From NCBI GenBank assembly GCA_000934455.1, contig KN884833.1:55243-94751 (forward strand): a stretch of DNA of 39,509 nt. The letters are read 5' to 3'. Shown piece after piece: positions 1 through 13,700 of this stretch (positions within the stretch are counted from its first letter, which is position 1; the number at the start of each line of letters is the position of its first letter). Both the position numbers and the translations under genes were made by a program. Source of the stretch: Apostichopus parvimensis. Its lineage: Eukaryota > Echinodermata > Holothuroidea > Aspidochirotida > Stichopodidae. A model generated the notes under the pieces. It had not been told where the DNA came from, did no database searches, and saw only the letters and a list, made by a program, of their open reading frames with translations.

Positions 1-208
1 AACAAACATAAGTCATATATATTACTGCATAACCAACATATATTCCTCGTTATAATCAATATATGGTATATAATATTGTCACATATGGCACTTCATAGCT
101 GCCCGCCAAAAAGGGTTAAGTTTGATACATTTTATTTCAAATTATTAAAGAATCCATATATATGAAACTTATTATATACATTGCTAACCACGGTTTTCCT
201 TATCACAG

Positions 209-1725
209 ATTACTCGGAGATAGCTGAGCGCTTCATCGGACACTTAAAAGCAAACTATGAAATATTGTACGATTCTGTGCAACCAATCCCCTACATTAAA
301 GATAGGATGTATTGCGTGGACAAGGTATTTGTTGAGGGCGGTATTGAATATATGACAGGTTTATCTGAAGGAAAGGCACAGTGGGATAATATGTTAGCCT
401 ATCAAGAATTAGTCAAAGAAAACTGTTTAAAAACAAAGCGACAGATTCTTGAAGGTGAACCTGGCTACGGCAAGTCAACGTTGACTTTACAGTTACTTTA
501 TGACTGGTGCAAATCCATCCCTACATCACCGTTAAAGGAAGTAGACGTTATTATATATTTACGTCTACGGCAACTTGGAGGAGTTAAATCGATTTTTAGT
601 GCGATTAAACAATTCATTCTACCGAGGGATTCAAATATCAGTGAGGAAGATATAAACGAAATATTGAATCAAATGAAATCCGTGTTGGTTTTATTTGATG
701 GCTTTGATGAGTATCCCGATCAAGAAAGTACAGAAACAGACATTTATCACATCATGAAGAAAAACATGTTTCAGGGATTTAACGTTATTCTAACGACAAG
801 ACCCTCTTGTGTACCACAAGAAATTGCACCTCACTCCGACCGTGTTCGGCTTACAGGGTTCGGTAAAGAGGCGCGCAGAAAGTATGTTGAAAAGGCGGTT
901 ATTGGAAAAGGTGGAAAAACTGTTGATAAAATTATGAGAAAATTGCAAAAAAACCCTGTTCTTGATGACCTATGTCAAGTCCCACTCTTCTTTGTCATGT
1001 TTGCACACATGACGTACGAAAAAGAACAACTTGTGCCATTCAACTCCGTAACTAGTTTTTTTCGTTTCATGATAGCTTCCTTTCACAGTCACATGAGAAA
1101 TAAAATGAAAGACGACAACGTCGAAAAGTTCCAGTTAATGGAAAATAAACACAAAGATCTTGATAAAATCGCTTTTGAAGCTTTGAGTGGAAAGAACCAG
1201 AAAATTGTTTGGGATCGTGAGCATCTTCGCAATCAGCTAGGACATGAATTTTACGATCGATATATTCGTATTGGAATATTAGTGGAAGAAGAAATTCTAA
1301 ATATTTCAGATACATTGTACCCACAAAGCCATATTCAGTACAAAACAGAAGTTCGTTTTTATCACAAACTATTTTGTGAGTGGTACGCTGCTCATTACGT
1401 TGCTGAACAATTAACAGGTGGACAAATTGATTCTATCCACAATTTTCTGCAGAATTTAGATCCTTTTGACCTACAGTATGTGTACAGATTTGCGTGCGGA
1501 CTTAACATAATTGCAGCAGGAAAAATTATCCAATACTTGCAGAATGAGATTGAGGGTAAAAAATTCGCAATTTTGTGCATGCTAGAACAGGAAGACAGAA
1601 CGGACAGATTTATCAAAACAGTGTCTGATCTAGTTTCGTCTAGTGTTACGACCATTAGTAAGGACGAGAGCAAACTACTGCAGAGATCGACACTTCAAAT
1701 ACTAGATGTTGCATCTAAAAAGCAG
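209..1725 (+). CDS. NACHT exon of NLR-like receptor
   Basis: A single large exon of 505 codons starts with two bases of a split codon after the acceptor TTCCTTATCACAG. Walker A GEPGYGKST is at 454-480, Walker B VLVLFDGFDEYPD at 682-720 and the sensor-1-like strand NVILTTRPS at 781-807. Further on, QVPLFFVMFAH and FYHKLFCEWYAAHYVA (1357-1404) match the winged-helix and helical parts that follow NACHT in NLRs. In this family ATP binding drives oligomerisation of a cytosolic immune sensor. The exon is taken to end at CAG|GTACTT (1725/1726) because the next exon continues in phase 0 with a module seen again downstream. The frame stays open past that donor to a TAA at 1798-1800. The last residues, LLQRSTLQILDVASKKQ, resemble the ends of the later A exons (5848-5967 and 15356-15475), so the exon appears to include the first A unit. 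No initiator ATG is expected here, because the exon is internal. Confidence 0.93.
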
Positions 1726-4700
1726 GTACTTCAGTTACGATTCGTCAAGTTTGTATTTAATATTAGGACGCTAATAAATAATGTAGACCCACAACTATAA
1801 GTAACGAACGTCAAATCAACACTTGGAAGAATGTTAATAGTAGACGATCGAACTATTAGCTACCAAAATGTCTTCATTATTGAATACACAGCATGTCAAG
1901 TACGATGATAGTACCATACAGTCCACGTTTTTACCTTGGCAAGTGTAACATCACCAAAATCAGAGTGGTTGTAGAACTACTTTACTAATGTAGATGCATT
2001 TATTAAAAGAACATTGATTAACATATGTACTCTGTGTAGAACTCCCGCAAGCACGATTCCATTTTACTTAGGAAACTTCACTTTGTACATATAAACTAAA
2101 GCGATACTCCAAGGCAGTTATTTGAGATCACATTCATTCAATATTATGTTCGTTATTCTTAATTATTTTAGGTTTTATTATGGACGCTGTGTCTTGAATC
2201 AGTATGAAAATAAACGTTTTTTCGAAACAATCCAAGTGACGACAATATTATATAACTGATTGAAACAATTTAAATGTGTACTTAACTATGTATTGGCTGA
2301 ACAATATAATTGGAATAGTAGTATTTATTTAAACCACTGTCATCACTTCCCTGTATTTATGAATAATGAATTCCATGCAAACATTTTCGTTTAGGTTCCA
2401 ATCTCCTGTTTAGTACTGGATAAGAGCTTTTCCGAAGCCAGTGACGAAGGTATTAGTCTAGAATCTGGGTTTCATATTCCAGTTCTGTCGACAATTAAGA
2501 AGATAGAAATCAGATCAGAAAAGGGAACAGAATTAACGAATGACCAAATGCTAGGAGTAGTTAGTTATGGACAAAAATGTCATAAGCTAACAAATTTGAT
2601 GTAAGTACCAATTTTATACGTTAAGACATTTTGATCTCAAATCATTCGGTTAATTGGAAATGTAAACTTGTAATAACAATTTTGAAATATAATAACTCAT
2701 ATGTGTTGCTTATCTCACTAAATGTTACATAAATAGAATGTAACGTACGTGTGAATCAATACGTCAATAGAATCATCATACTCCGAGTTATTTCGACAAT
2801 ATGTTAAACTAGTCTTGCATAAACGAAATACAAGTTAAGTGAACTATACACTAGTTCGTGTCGCCTAATTATATTTTATTGACCTCCTCTTTTGCCATCA
2901 GATTCATTGACTGTCTGTTGCCACTATCATTTTCTATCGAGCTTTTATCTTCTTTACTGAAATCTAAACATCCTCAAGGTATGATCGGACTAATTAAAAC
3001 AAAACAGAGTTAAATTTAGAGTATTATTAATTAACAAAATAACGGAAGCCGAAGTATCCGATTAAAACAAATCAACCAGTGCAGCTGTTTATTGTCTGTA
3101 ATTGAAGCAAGTATAACTAGCATGATATGATAATTGACTTATTAAGGAATTAATTACTCAACATTATATGCTCATGAAAAAAAATGTTTTTATTTCTTTC
3201 TTAATCAAAATTTGCAATAACAAAAAATGATAATAGAAGTAGACGTTTCCTTTTAATTTGTTATTTAAAATATTTTGTAGCTATTTAGATAAGTTAACCA
3301 GATTTATTTATTCTTTTGCGAAGTTGCTAATACAATGTTCAGCATTCTAAACATCCAAGCACTCCATTCTTAATCAAAATTTGCAAATAAAAAAAATGAA
3401 AATAAAAGTAGACATTTTCTTTGAATTTGTTATTTGAAATAGTATTCAGCTATTCAGATAAGTTAACTAGATTTTTCTTTTCGTTTTCGAAGTTGCTAAT
3501 AAAATCTTCAGCATTCTAAACCATCGAAACATTCCATAATTATAACCGAAGTGATGGGGAAATATTTATGCAGTGATACGGTTTTCGTCTTTTCCAGTCC
3601 TGTGGCGACCATCGAGGCATGAATTTAGTTTAGACACCTCAAAAAGCACATGGAAGCTCAGCAACTCTCAGGAATCATTGGTACTTACCGTAAGTCCCTA
3701 CGGCAGAATATTTAATATCTAACTTAAATATTTCTGATACAGAAATATTGGCTTTGTGCTCCTTCATGATATGTTTACATATCAAGTGCAACCAGGATAC
3801 TTTTGTGCTATTTAAAGTTCAGATGTTACACTTTCATAGCTAAATAAGAATAGAAAGTTCGATAAAAATAACGTATAACCCCCCCCCCATCCAATAATTA
3901 AGAACATTTATTTTCTCCTGGATTAGCAAAAACAAATACAAAGTAGGTAAACACGTTTTTTATAGTTCCCTTGGCTTCTAACGTAATGTGAAAGTTGTCT
4001 ATTCTTAACGTTATCTGTTTGGTGATTGAAATAAATCAATACCTTCCTTGGATAAATATTTAACTTATTTCGATGTTATATCATGAGGTTGAACAATTTC
4101 ACCTGATTAATTGTGTTACACACATTGACTTTGACTACAATGTTATGAATGTTTTATTCCCATCTGTTAAAATCCCTAAAGAAAATAGAACTTTTCAACT
4201 GGGTTGAAATCAGAATTACGGATTTCATTTACATCGTTAAGAGAAGCCGCGCCCATACACCCTATATGCAATGCCAGCAGGAAATTAAAGCCCTCAGCAT
4301 TCGCTGAACTCATTTTTAGTATATTATTTTTCATATTTTATAGTATGTTGTGTTATCATGTACAAGCACTTTAACACTACATGAATTGTGTTTTTAAGAG
4401 TTTTTAGCAGATACAAGTGTGGTGCTAAGCCTGGTTGCTAAGCTGCTAGTCATGTTGTTGTTATAACCATGTTACTCATTACATATCAAGTTCTAGTTGA
4501 GCAGTTCTATACATATGTTCACAGAATATTTGATTTGTGATCAATTCAATTGATGCCAAGTACAGTACCGAAAGTAGGCCTACGGTTATTTGAACGCCTG
4601 GACAGTACCCCCTGTTTCAATTAGTTGAGCACAATTACCATATAATTTATTCTGATTTCATTAGTCAGTATTTTTTAATCTCTCTATTCTTGGCACGCAT

Positions 4701-7700
4701 TGTAGGAATTGCGTTCAAAACGAACACAACATGTAATTTCAAACGCTCATCAAGTATTGTACGATCGCGGATAAAATGATCATTTTCTCACCAGTTTTTT
4801 TAACAACAATAAAAATAGAGAACTCTCCATACTTAACATGCATGAACTAATGGGAAAATACGATTCATAAATATATTGGACTACGTTTATATACTTTATA
4901 TCTCCTATCAGTTACCCAATAGTGCTTCTTAAATGTATTTATGATACCATGTGTGTGCATCGTGTAGACATTTCTACAACTAAAGGATTTGATTCTTCTG
5001 TACACATTTTAAGTATGCTTCAGTATTGGGTTTAAGTTTCAATTTGATTAATCATAATAAGGGCCCTAAGTGACACCCGGGTGTACATAAGATAAGTATT
5101 TTGTTAAATTAAGTTTATCACTTGTCAGTTGTGACTTTTGTTAAAATATATTGGTCACTGACATATCAATTCAGAAATTCAGAGAGTTTTTTCTCTGGAC
5201 CCCACCAGATTAAGGATTTGCGCCAAGTCGCTCGCGGATTCCTTCCGTTTTATTCATACTCATTCACATATACCCCCCCCCCCCTCCCGCCAACGACTTT
5301 ACCATTCAGATCGACGTACCTTGGTACATATGTATCCAAACATCGTTGGGCAAAGTTTTGCCCAAAACAAATAAAACCAGTTAAATAAATTCAATTGCCA
5401 AACAGTGATACGTTGGTCACATTTCTTTCCAAAATTAAAAAGCCTTTGGTAAAAAAATAAAAAACAATGGAAACCGCAAAAAGAAACGTGGCCCGGAAAA
5501 TTAAAAAAAAAAGGTTGAAAGCACTGAATAAAATTTATTGTTTAAGGTGAATTTCACATAAAATGTTTGATTTTGTAACCAGTGGTATGGTAACGCGGTT
5601 AGAGATAGTGATGCCCCCACATGCGAAAAGTAATTGTAAGAAAAATCCTTTTATAAAACCTATAAGTCTAGCTACGTTTCCGTTTACGATCCTCTTTAGC
5701 CTGTTATGATGATTGCAAGCTGTTGTCGTGATAAACGCTACATAAGCAAGAGCATCATACTTTTTTTTACTGACGGTCGGATAGATAATTTCTCCATAAA
5801 AAAACATTAATCTGCACATGTGTTTTGTTGTACATTTGTTTTCCTAGATTAGGGATGAATCGAGTCTACCCCAGTTGTGTTCCAAGCCAATTTATTTACG
5901 GAAAACTGATAGTAGACAAGTCCAGAGCTCTACGATAGTGCTCCTAGAAGTTGCATCAAGCCTCAATGTAAGAGAATTCTACTTTATCACAATCATGTAG
6001 GTCCATCACACCAGTCATGGATCTACGTCATTTCTGTAATTTGGTTTCATGTTACCAATGGTTTGTTTGCTTTACTAATGTTATTTAATGATACTCTTAA
6101 ATTTGGACGTAAATAATATACCAAGTTTTTGGATTTATACATAACGATAACGGATCTTATCATGACAATTTTAGTTGGCATGTGTATTAGTTTCATAAAA
6201 GCTACAGCACTGAGAACTCAATATAAAGATAACATATATACTTAAATAAATACGTCAGACAGGAAAGAACCTGATAGATGACACAAATATAACTTTATTT
6301 CGGAAGCAATAAACGAGCAGATACAGTCGTCATGTTTGCGAATGTTACCACGTGGTCATATGATGATGTGTCTAATGCAGTATTAAGATGACTGTCGAAG
6401 GAACATAGACGTACCAAAGGAATCAAGAATTTACTGTTATAAAGTGTTAGAGTAGTTCATGATTAGCATCATCAGGTGACGGAACACCAGGTGTAATTAA
6501 CTAATTATCTCTAGTGTTAGTTTTAATTATTTCAATATTGCAGTAATATACAATGCAAGAACGGGTACTGGAAAGTTCTCTATTATCTCATAATCCTCAG
6601 TAATGTCTAGAGTTTCACCAGTTGATTTTCTTATTTAAGCTGTGGGATTCATAATTGTAGAAGGTTACCATACATTTTAAGTACAACAATAATAATAATG
6701 GACACTTTGTATACCGCCGGTATCCGACCGAAGGTGCTCATGGCGCTTTGCAGTTACTAATAAGAATCTGAATGTAGTTGTTTTATTGACAAATTTATAG
6801 ATTGTGTTTTCTTTTCAGTCCATTTCGACCGTTTTCTCTCTTTTTTTTTATTCTGTTCTGTTATGACTACATGTCACAGAAATTTCGGGTATTACAATAT
6901 GCAGTTCCAAGGTGGAAATACATACCACGACGTCGAGCGAGACTGCTTTGGCACTCCTTAGTATTGAGCGCGATGAAGCAGACAACATTAATATTGACCA
7001 TGAGCGCAGATCCTGGTGTGAACAGCGGGACGCGTCCCCACCAACTTTTTCAGTGGTGGGGACATGTGATACCGTGTCCCCACCAATTTGTCTTGACCAA
7101 ACGCTGTATTTCAAATTCCCCTGTACTGAACTTTGGCACAGTTTTATCCAGCATTGTGCAAATGACATGCAGCATGTCTCATTTTATTATATTTGCACTG
7201 ATGTTAAATATTGGACTGAACAATAGACAACTTTCTCAAGAAAAGAACAAAAAAAAAGAAGAAAAAAGTGTCTTTAAAAAAAAAAAAAAAAATCTTATTA
7301 CCTCCCGTAGGACCTCGCGAGTTCGACCAGGGGTTAAACTCCTTTTGATTTGATTGGACGGAAATCGCATTTGCGGCAGTCTATAATTGGTGTCTGGGAG
7401 AGGACCCCGGACCCATCGTAAACAAAATTCTACTTGGATTATTTGTCCCCAGATTTTTTTCTTCAAATGCCCATGTATTTCCCACACTAAATTTCTAAGC
7501 TATGAGATCTAAAATTTAAGGTTTGGGAGCATCATTAGGTCTGTGAAGTGTTATTTCCGGCGATCTGGGAGACATATTTGCCAAAATAATTCTTGTACGC
7601 TACGCGCGAACCCATGGTCACGCTCGGCTTAGATAGTATCAAAGAACAAACACGATTCCCCAATTATCCAAGACCGATCTGCGCCCATGGGTCTTTGATC

Positions 7701-10700
7701 ATGTTATGAACTTATTTGCTGATGCAAAAGCACGCACAATGCAGTTGCGAGTTTAAACAATGTTACAAATTCAGCAACTTACAAGACGCTACTATAAAAT
7801 AAATTTAGAGAATAAGAATACAATTTATTTGGGTGATAAATTATTAAAAATATGCAAGTTGTCAAACTATCTTAGATATTTTTCGAAATGATTTCAAAGT
7901 TTGATGTGCTGCAACCGTCACTCTATGCATGCTTATTTCATAGAGTTTTGATTTACAGTTGCCTTATTTTAATTTGGCTGCTTAGGGTCTATCGATATGC
8001 CAATTTGATGGGACTGGATTTTTAACGCATATCTGTCAGACTGAGTATTTGTAGAGAAATGCTAGACTAAGCTAATATTTGTATATTTTGATAATTATAA
8101 CATTGGTTACAGGTAAAGCCAAGTAACCCCTCGTACTTTATAGTAGTTCTTAAGGTAGAATATACATGGTGAAATGTCTGCCGGGAACGGAAGTCTATTG
8201 TTGAAAGAAAAGTTGTGTGGCCTCGGCTGGATTGTCAATTGTAAAACATTCATTCACTAATAGTCAAACGGAATAAAAAACATGATCACCCAGAAAGAAT
8301 AACCAGGGGGTTACGGTATTTATTCGGAGCAATCCTTAAACGAATGTAAACATATTTTTCTTATTGTAATTCGTTAGAGTTGTGTATTGACCAAAACAAA
8401 ATATGATCACACTCCATGTTTGGTGTTTTTATTTTGTGAATGATAGAAGATTGATAACAAATTAAGTGAAAACAACAACATCGTTGTATTATGAAATTGT
8501 AGTTCCATTATTGATTAACTACAGCTATCGGGAAGGTTTATAGTTAATTGTAGCGGGCTATGAACGGCAGAAACGTTGTATGGCCTTGCCTAGTTTAGCT
8601 GTAGTAAAGAACTGAATTAAAGGCAAATGAAATTAAATATAATAACTGCAGAAAGAATAACAAAGGCGATGGGGGGAGTGGGGCTAATTATTTTATCTGG
8701 ATCTATCTAATAAGATTTTAAGCATACATGCGATTTTCGTCAATCGATTTGAGCTGCCTTAGTTTATTGACAAGAAATATCATGATCACGTGTTTGTTTG
8801 GTCGAAAAATTCGCAGCAAGCGTGGAAAGAGTAAAAGCCGTTTTGTAACGTTATGAACTGACTAAAGTGAAATGTGAATCCAAAATATATAATTGTCAAT
8901 TTCTGTACATTTTTTTTATAAATTGTGTAGTTTAATATGTGGAAACTTAGGTACTTAATTACAGTCAAAATGAATGTTACATTTTTTTTAAATGTATAGC
9001 TTTTCATTGATTATTTCATTTGTTTCCATACATGCGAAATGTTTGCTATAGGCTTACTATGTACTTGTTTATTTTTGTTTAGGAAACATGACTGTAATCT
9101 TTCTTTCTTATTCTTCAGATTCCAATATCTGATCTATACCTACAATGGTCCTTCAGTGGATTTGACGGTAAAGATATCAGACTTAAGTCCGGTCTTTGTT
9201 TATCAAGCCTATCATCAGTAGAGAAGATATCCATCAATACAGGAAGACAGAAACAAGAATTTTCAGAGGAAGAAGTGATCGGATTAATAAACTATGGAAT
9301 AAAGTCACCAAGATTCCAGGAAATACGGTAAGTGGTAATTCACATTTTAGGGCAAGGGTGGATAGTACGATGGAAGGATTGGACGAGCAAGAGGGTGAAC
9401 TATGGACGTACGTGTTAGGAGGGCTAGGATAAGGGCATCGTGAAATTATATTTGTTTTCACTCCAGTTCAGGTTATTAATCAAATTGTTACGAATACATA
9501 TTACACAATTTTAAGAATTTGCAAACTGAGAAATACCCTAACATTTGTATTCGTTACTATTTAGTTTAAACTTACGTAGGCTATGTTCAGTTTACACTAA
9601 ATAGGGATAGCTGTGTTTTTTTATGGGTGATGTTAGGACGGGCCGTGGGGGGGGGGATTAGTGGAGACCTTTGAATATAAGTTGAATAAGAAGAGACATA
9701 AGAACTGAAAAGTACCCAAAAAAAAAGCAAATTGAGAATTTTAAAGATGATATGCGTTATCCTATAGAGATACAGAAACAAACAAAAAATTGATCAACAC
9801 AATAAAGGACATTATGATGGAGATTTTCCTTGGTGCTGTTAGAGATGGATTAATTTCGGTTAATTCCATATTAGAGGAGCGTCCATGATATAAATAAGGG
9901 TACTTCAGTATTTCTTGTATACGTGTGTTTAATAAAAGTGAAATAGTCAGGGTCGCGTATCAACTGTACTTCACTGCACTGTGTGTTTATTATCATTTTC
10001 CTGGAGTGGTGCATAAGGACGGGTTGTTCATATTATTATAATATCATGTAAGTTTACGAATAACGAGTTATATTACCATTTGTGTACAATCACTTGTTTT
10101 GTTGGTATTAATCGTCACCAAAGAGTGGGCCGACATATCCACACCTTCAAAACACATCTCTTTACAACTGAAATGATGTAAATAAACCCATTCATATCCA
10201 GCTCATTTAATAACGTGATGGCACACGATATTCTATGAATTTATAACATGTGAAATGTATTTAATAACTTTATTATTTTATTTCCATTTGAAGGCTCCAC
10301 AACTGTAAACTGCCACCTTCGATCCAGCCAGATATCATTCCAGAAGAAGCAAGTTCAAGGAATATTAAAGGTCCGGTTTCATATTAGCAACATTAATCAT
10401 TCAGAACATTTATTTTGAAACACTTTATTTCTCAAGAGGTTGCAAAGGTTGGGTAAGGAAGGGCAAAATATAATTTTGATTTTGCTACATTTGTAGGCAG
10501 AGATAACCTTCAAATCTCCCATTAGGCATTCAATTGAATGTAGGTAACAAGGGCGGCGGAGGCACTTTTAATCTGGGGGGGGGGGCACCGACGTCGAAGG
10601 GCACTTTGCAGAAATTTGATTGGACTGATGTAGCCTGATATTTAGTACCCTTTATTACTCTAATGTATAATCTTATTTGCGTATACACATCACTTCATCA

Positions 10701-13700
10701 ACGCCCCCCCCCCCCCCCAAGGAAAAAAATGCATACTAGCACTGCAATATCCATTGTGCAAACTGGGAAACATTGAAAAAGTTTTCTTTTGAGACAAAAT
10801 GAGATGAAATCATTATAAAGTCTGAGTCCCTGCACACGCGATGGATACATGCATGGAAGCAAATGAAATATGTCAAAATACAAAAGGATGGGGTAGGTTA
10901 TGGGATATTAAAACTAAACTCATTATTCATAGTAGGCTATAAATGGTTTCTGCTGATTACAAAGTCACAATGTAATATGCATTATGATTTTTTGGCATAT
11001 TAAATATGCATAATGGCACACACCAGAATGTTAGAAGCCTGTGGCAGTAAACATTTAAAACTGTTTGTATTCGACGTGGGTTTCGCTTTGTAAACTCTTT
11101 AGCGATGTCCCGTATAACTAATCCGTCCGTTCCTGCTTTATATATACGAAGCATTAGCATATTATTATACCGTTTTTCACCAATTGTGCTCCGCAAGTAT
11201 GTCTTTATCTGGCGTCGTACGGAGAAGGATCTCTCTCCGGAGGCTGCGCTCATTGGTGCCAGTAGGTATGTGTATTAGGCGGAGAACATTCGGAAATGCC
11301 AGGCGAATGTCATTGTGGTCAGACAGGAAAGATACTACGATTTAACAGAGGAAGTCTCTGTTTGATGATTCCATTTAACAATGCCAGTTCCGCTTACAGA
11401 CACTGGAAGTCAACGTCATTCTTATATAGACTCTTCGTCTGCCAAATTAGAGTTTATTTCTTGTTAAGAGCTTAACAATGTTTTTCTTAACATTGTTTTT
11501 CCCAATCGATATAGCTTTAAGTTTGACCCACAGAAATTCATTAATAGTTCTTAATTAGGATTACATGTCTTACTGAAATATCGCTGACCTTATAAGGTGA
11601 TCAAGAGTACAATTTTTATGTAGAAAAAGGGCACATTTTTAACCTGAAGAAAAGTGGGGGGCACGTGCCACTGTGCCCCCCCCCTCCCCGGTTTGGTCAA
11701 AATTGACCTATCAATCATATTTACCACGTTTTCCTTGCCACTTTGAGAAATTGTATCTCGTGATTCCTATACTCCACCAAACAAAACTTCTTATGATTTT
11801 GAATACTCCCCAAAAATGCCTAATAGAAATACCGTCGTAAGCGTAGGAGCCCAATTTGATTTGGGGGCTATAACGACTTGCCCGAAAAATATAACCTCTA
11901 AGTTCTACATGTTAATGTGAATACCATATAGGCATTCACCCGTGTTGACATCGCAAGCCAATAACATACAATCATTTTCCGTGTTAGTACCTTTCCATAT
12001 TTGTTATAATTATTCGGCAAGTCGTTAACATTTTAATGGTGGTAATAATATAAGTTTAAACATTGAAAAACACATTGCAAATTTTCTTTCTTTCAGTATG
12101 TGCCCGAAAATGTATCAGCATATTGCCCGAATTTTCACAAAAAAAATTGGTTGGAGGGGTTGGGGTGGGGTGCTTTTAAGGTTGTGGAGTGAGTGCCAGT
12201 GGGTACAAATGTAATGTATCAGAGCAAAACTGAAGTCGCAAAAGATGGGGTGTCTGACGGACACCCACCGTATCGTTGACGAGTAGCGCGGGGGTGGTGG
12301 GGGGAGGGTAAAAGGCAGCAATCATCAGGCCTTAACTACGTCCCTGATTGGAAGTACATAGGCCTGGCCATTCAGAAAGTGTTGAAAAATCGTGTAAGGT
12401 GAATTAATGATATTTTTTCTTTTCGTTCTGAAAGAATCACGGGCAGTGAGCCGATAAGATACATTTTCATGTTCTAGTCATCGTCCTTTATCTTTTAGTT
12501 TGGTCGGAAACACGGGAGTTGGGCGGTTTGTGAGGTGGTTGGAGTACTGACGGGTGGACCAGGGTGTCACAGCAAATGGGATGGCGAACATAATTGGAGT
12601 AGTTCTATATCTTCCATCCACATTGCAGTCATAGGCAGACATTACTTTATACTTTCTATATTGTTCAGACCTAGTTAACTTTGATACTTGTGTCAGCAAT
12701 ATTTGGTATGATGACGTGTAATACATTTAAGAAAATATTAAAGTAGACATGAAAATGAACGACACTATGCGATGTTTCTGAAGTTCTTGCGTGGAGCTTT
12801 TAAGTATTTTCTCAGCCCTTACATTATGGATTCGTTGCCCCTCCCTCCGCCCTCCCCCCTTCCCAACAAATAACTACCCTTCGTCTCCGTCCACGATGTA
12901 ACTTTGCCAATAAAATTGATAACGAGTAATTAACAACTCGCCCATATCATGTAGGCACTAAACCCCTTTTAGCTGCTTTGAATTTGCAAAAAAAAAAAAA
13001 AAAAAGTTTTCTACTGCACACTTGCATCGGCAAATCTTACACTCATAAACAATCTGGCCACATCCAACAAAAATTGGAAATGCGGATAAAAAAATCAACG
13101 TAAACGATGATAATTTCTCCTGTCTTTCTGTAACCAAGCAACTGTCAAACATTCCCGATAAACAATTCATGTTGGTCGTCCGTCCAGGGTACGTCATTCA
13201 GTGCACCTGTTGCTACATCTGAATCGAGACAAAGGAATGCCGTCTCTTGGTGTAATATGCAAATAATGAATGTTACTGTGCTGCGCGGTTAAAACTTAAC
13301 CCGTTGCGACATTCACAACCTTTACAAAATCATTTTTAAGGATAGTTTAGATTTTTTGTAATCCGAATAAAGACTCGGAAATCAGGAAAAGGGAGATCCC
13401 TTGCGAGGACGAGTAACATGTTCTGTTTTTTAACCGGCCTGCTTCAAAGTTGTGATCTGGAAGTTTTTTTTCTTTTCATTCCGTTGGAACGAACGGTAAA
13501 TTATATAAAAAATTGACACAAAAAAATGCTTAGTAATACTTTATTATTTCTTCAAATTGTTGCCAACTATTCAAAGTAAACTTATCCTCCGTGGAACATT
13601 AGCTCTACAACTTAAAAAAAAGTTGGGAAAATAAACACTGAATAGAAACCCAATTAACGAAAAACAGTTAAGTTATATGCCGTCAAACACTTTACCCACG

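Larger units (their letters stand above)
5968..9118 (+). other. Intron (A2 to B2)
   Basis: A 3.15-kb intron holding a hAT-like relic (about 6880-7480), a short dispersed-repeat-like motif near 6688-6765 and a hairpin at 7034-7063. From 7500 to 9118 it is AT-rich; no gene is seen. Confidence 0.5.

Noticed and set aside
6688-6765. AATAATAATAATGG followed by GAAGGTGCTCATGGCGCTTT, like a SINE/LINE tail
   Set aside because: Only a tail-like motif; no promoter boxes or boundaries, so not listed as an element.
7310-7335. GAGTTCGACCAGGGG, like a tRNA B box
   Set aside because: No matching A box at the right distance and no cloverleaf; also embedded in a hAT-like relic.
6802-7353. 183-codon + open frame
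   Set aside because: It changes character along its length (poly-Phe, then poly-Lys from an A-run) and overlaps a better explained hAT fragment in another frame.
8101-8680. Possible old duplication (GTGGCCTCGGCTGGATT versus ATGGCCTTGCCTAGTTT)
   Set aside because: Similarity is limited to short words and could not be followed in register by eye.
10110-10180. Short stretch reading HTFKTHLFTTEMM, like a LINE 3' end
   Set aside because: Too short and without the preceding conserved residues or a typical tail.
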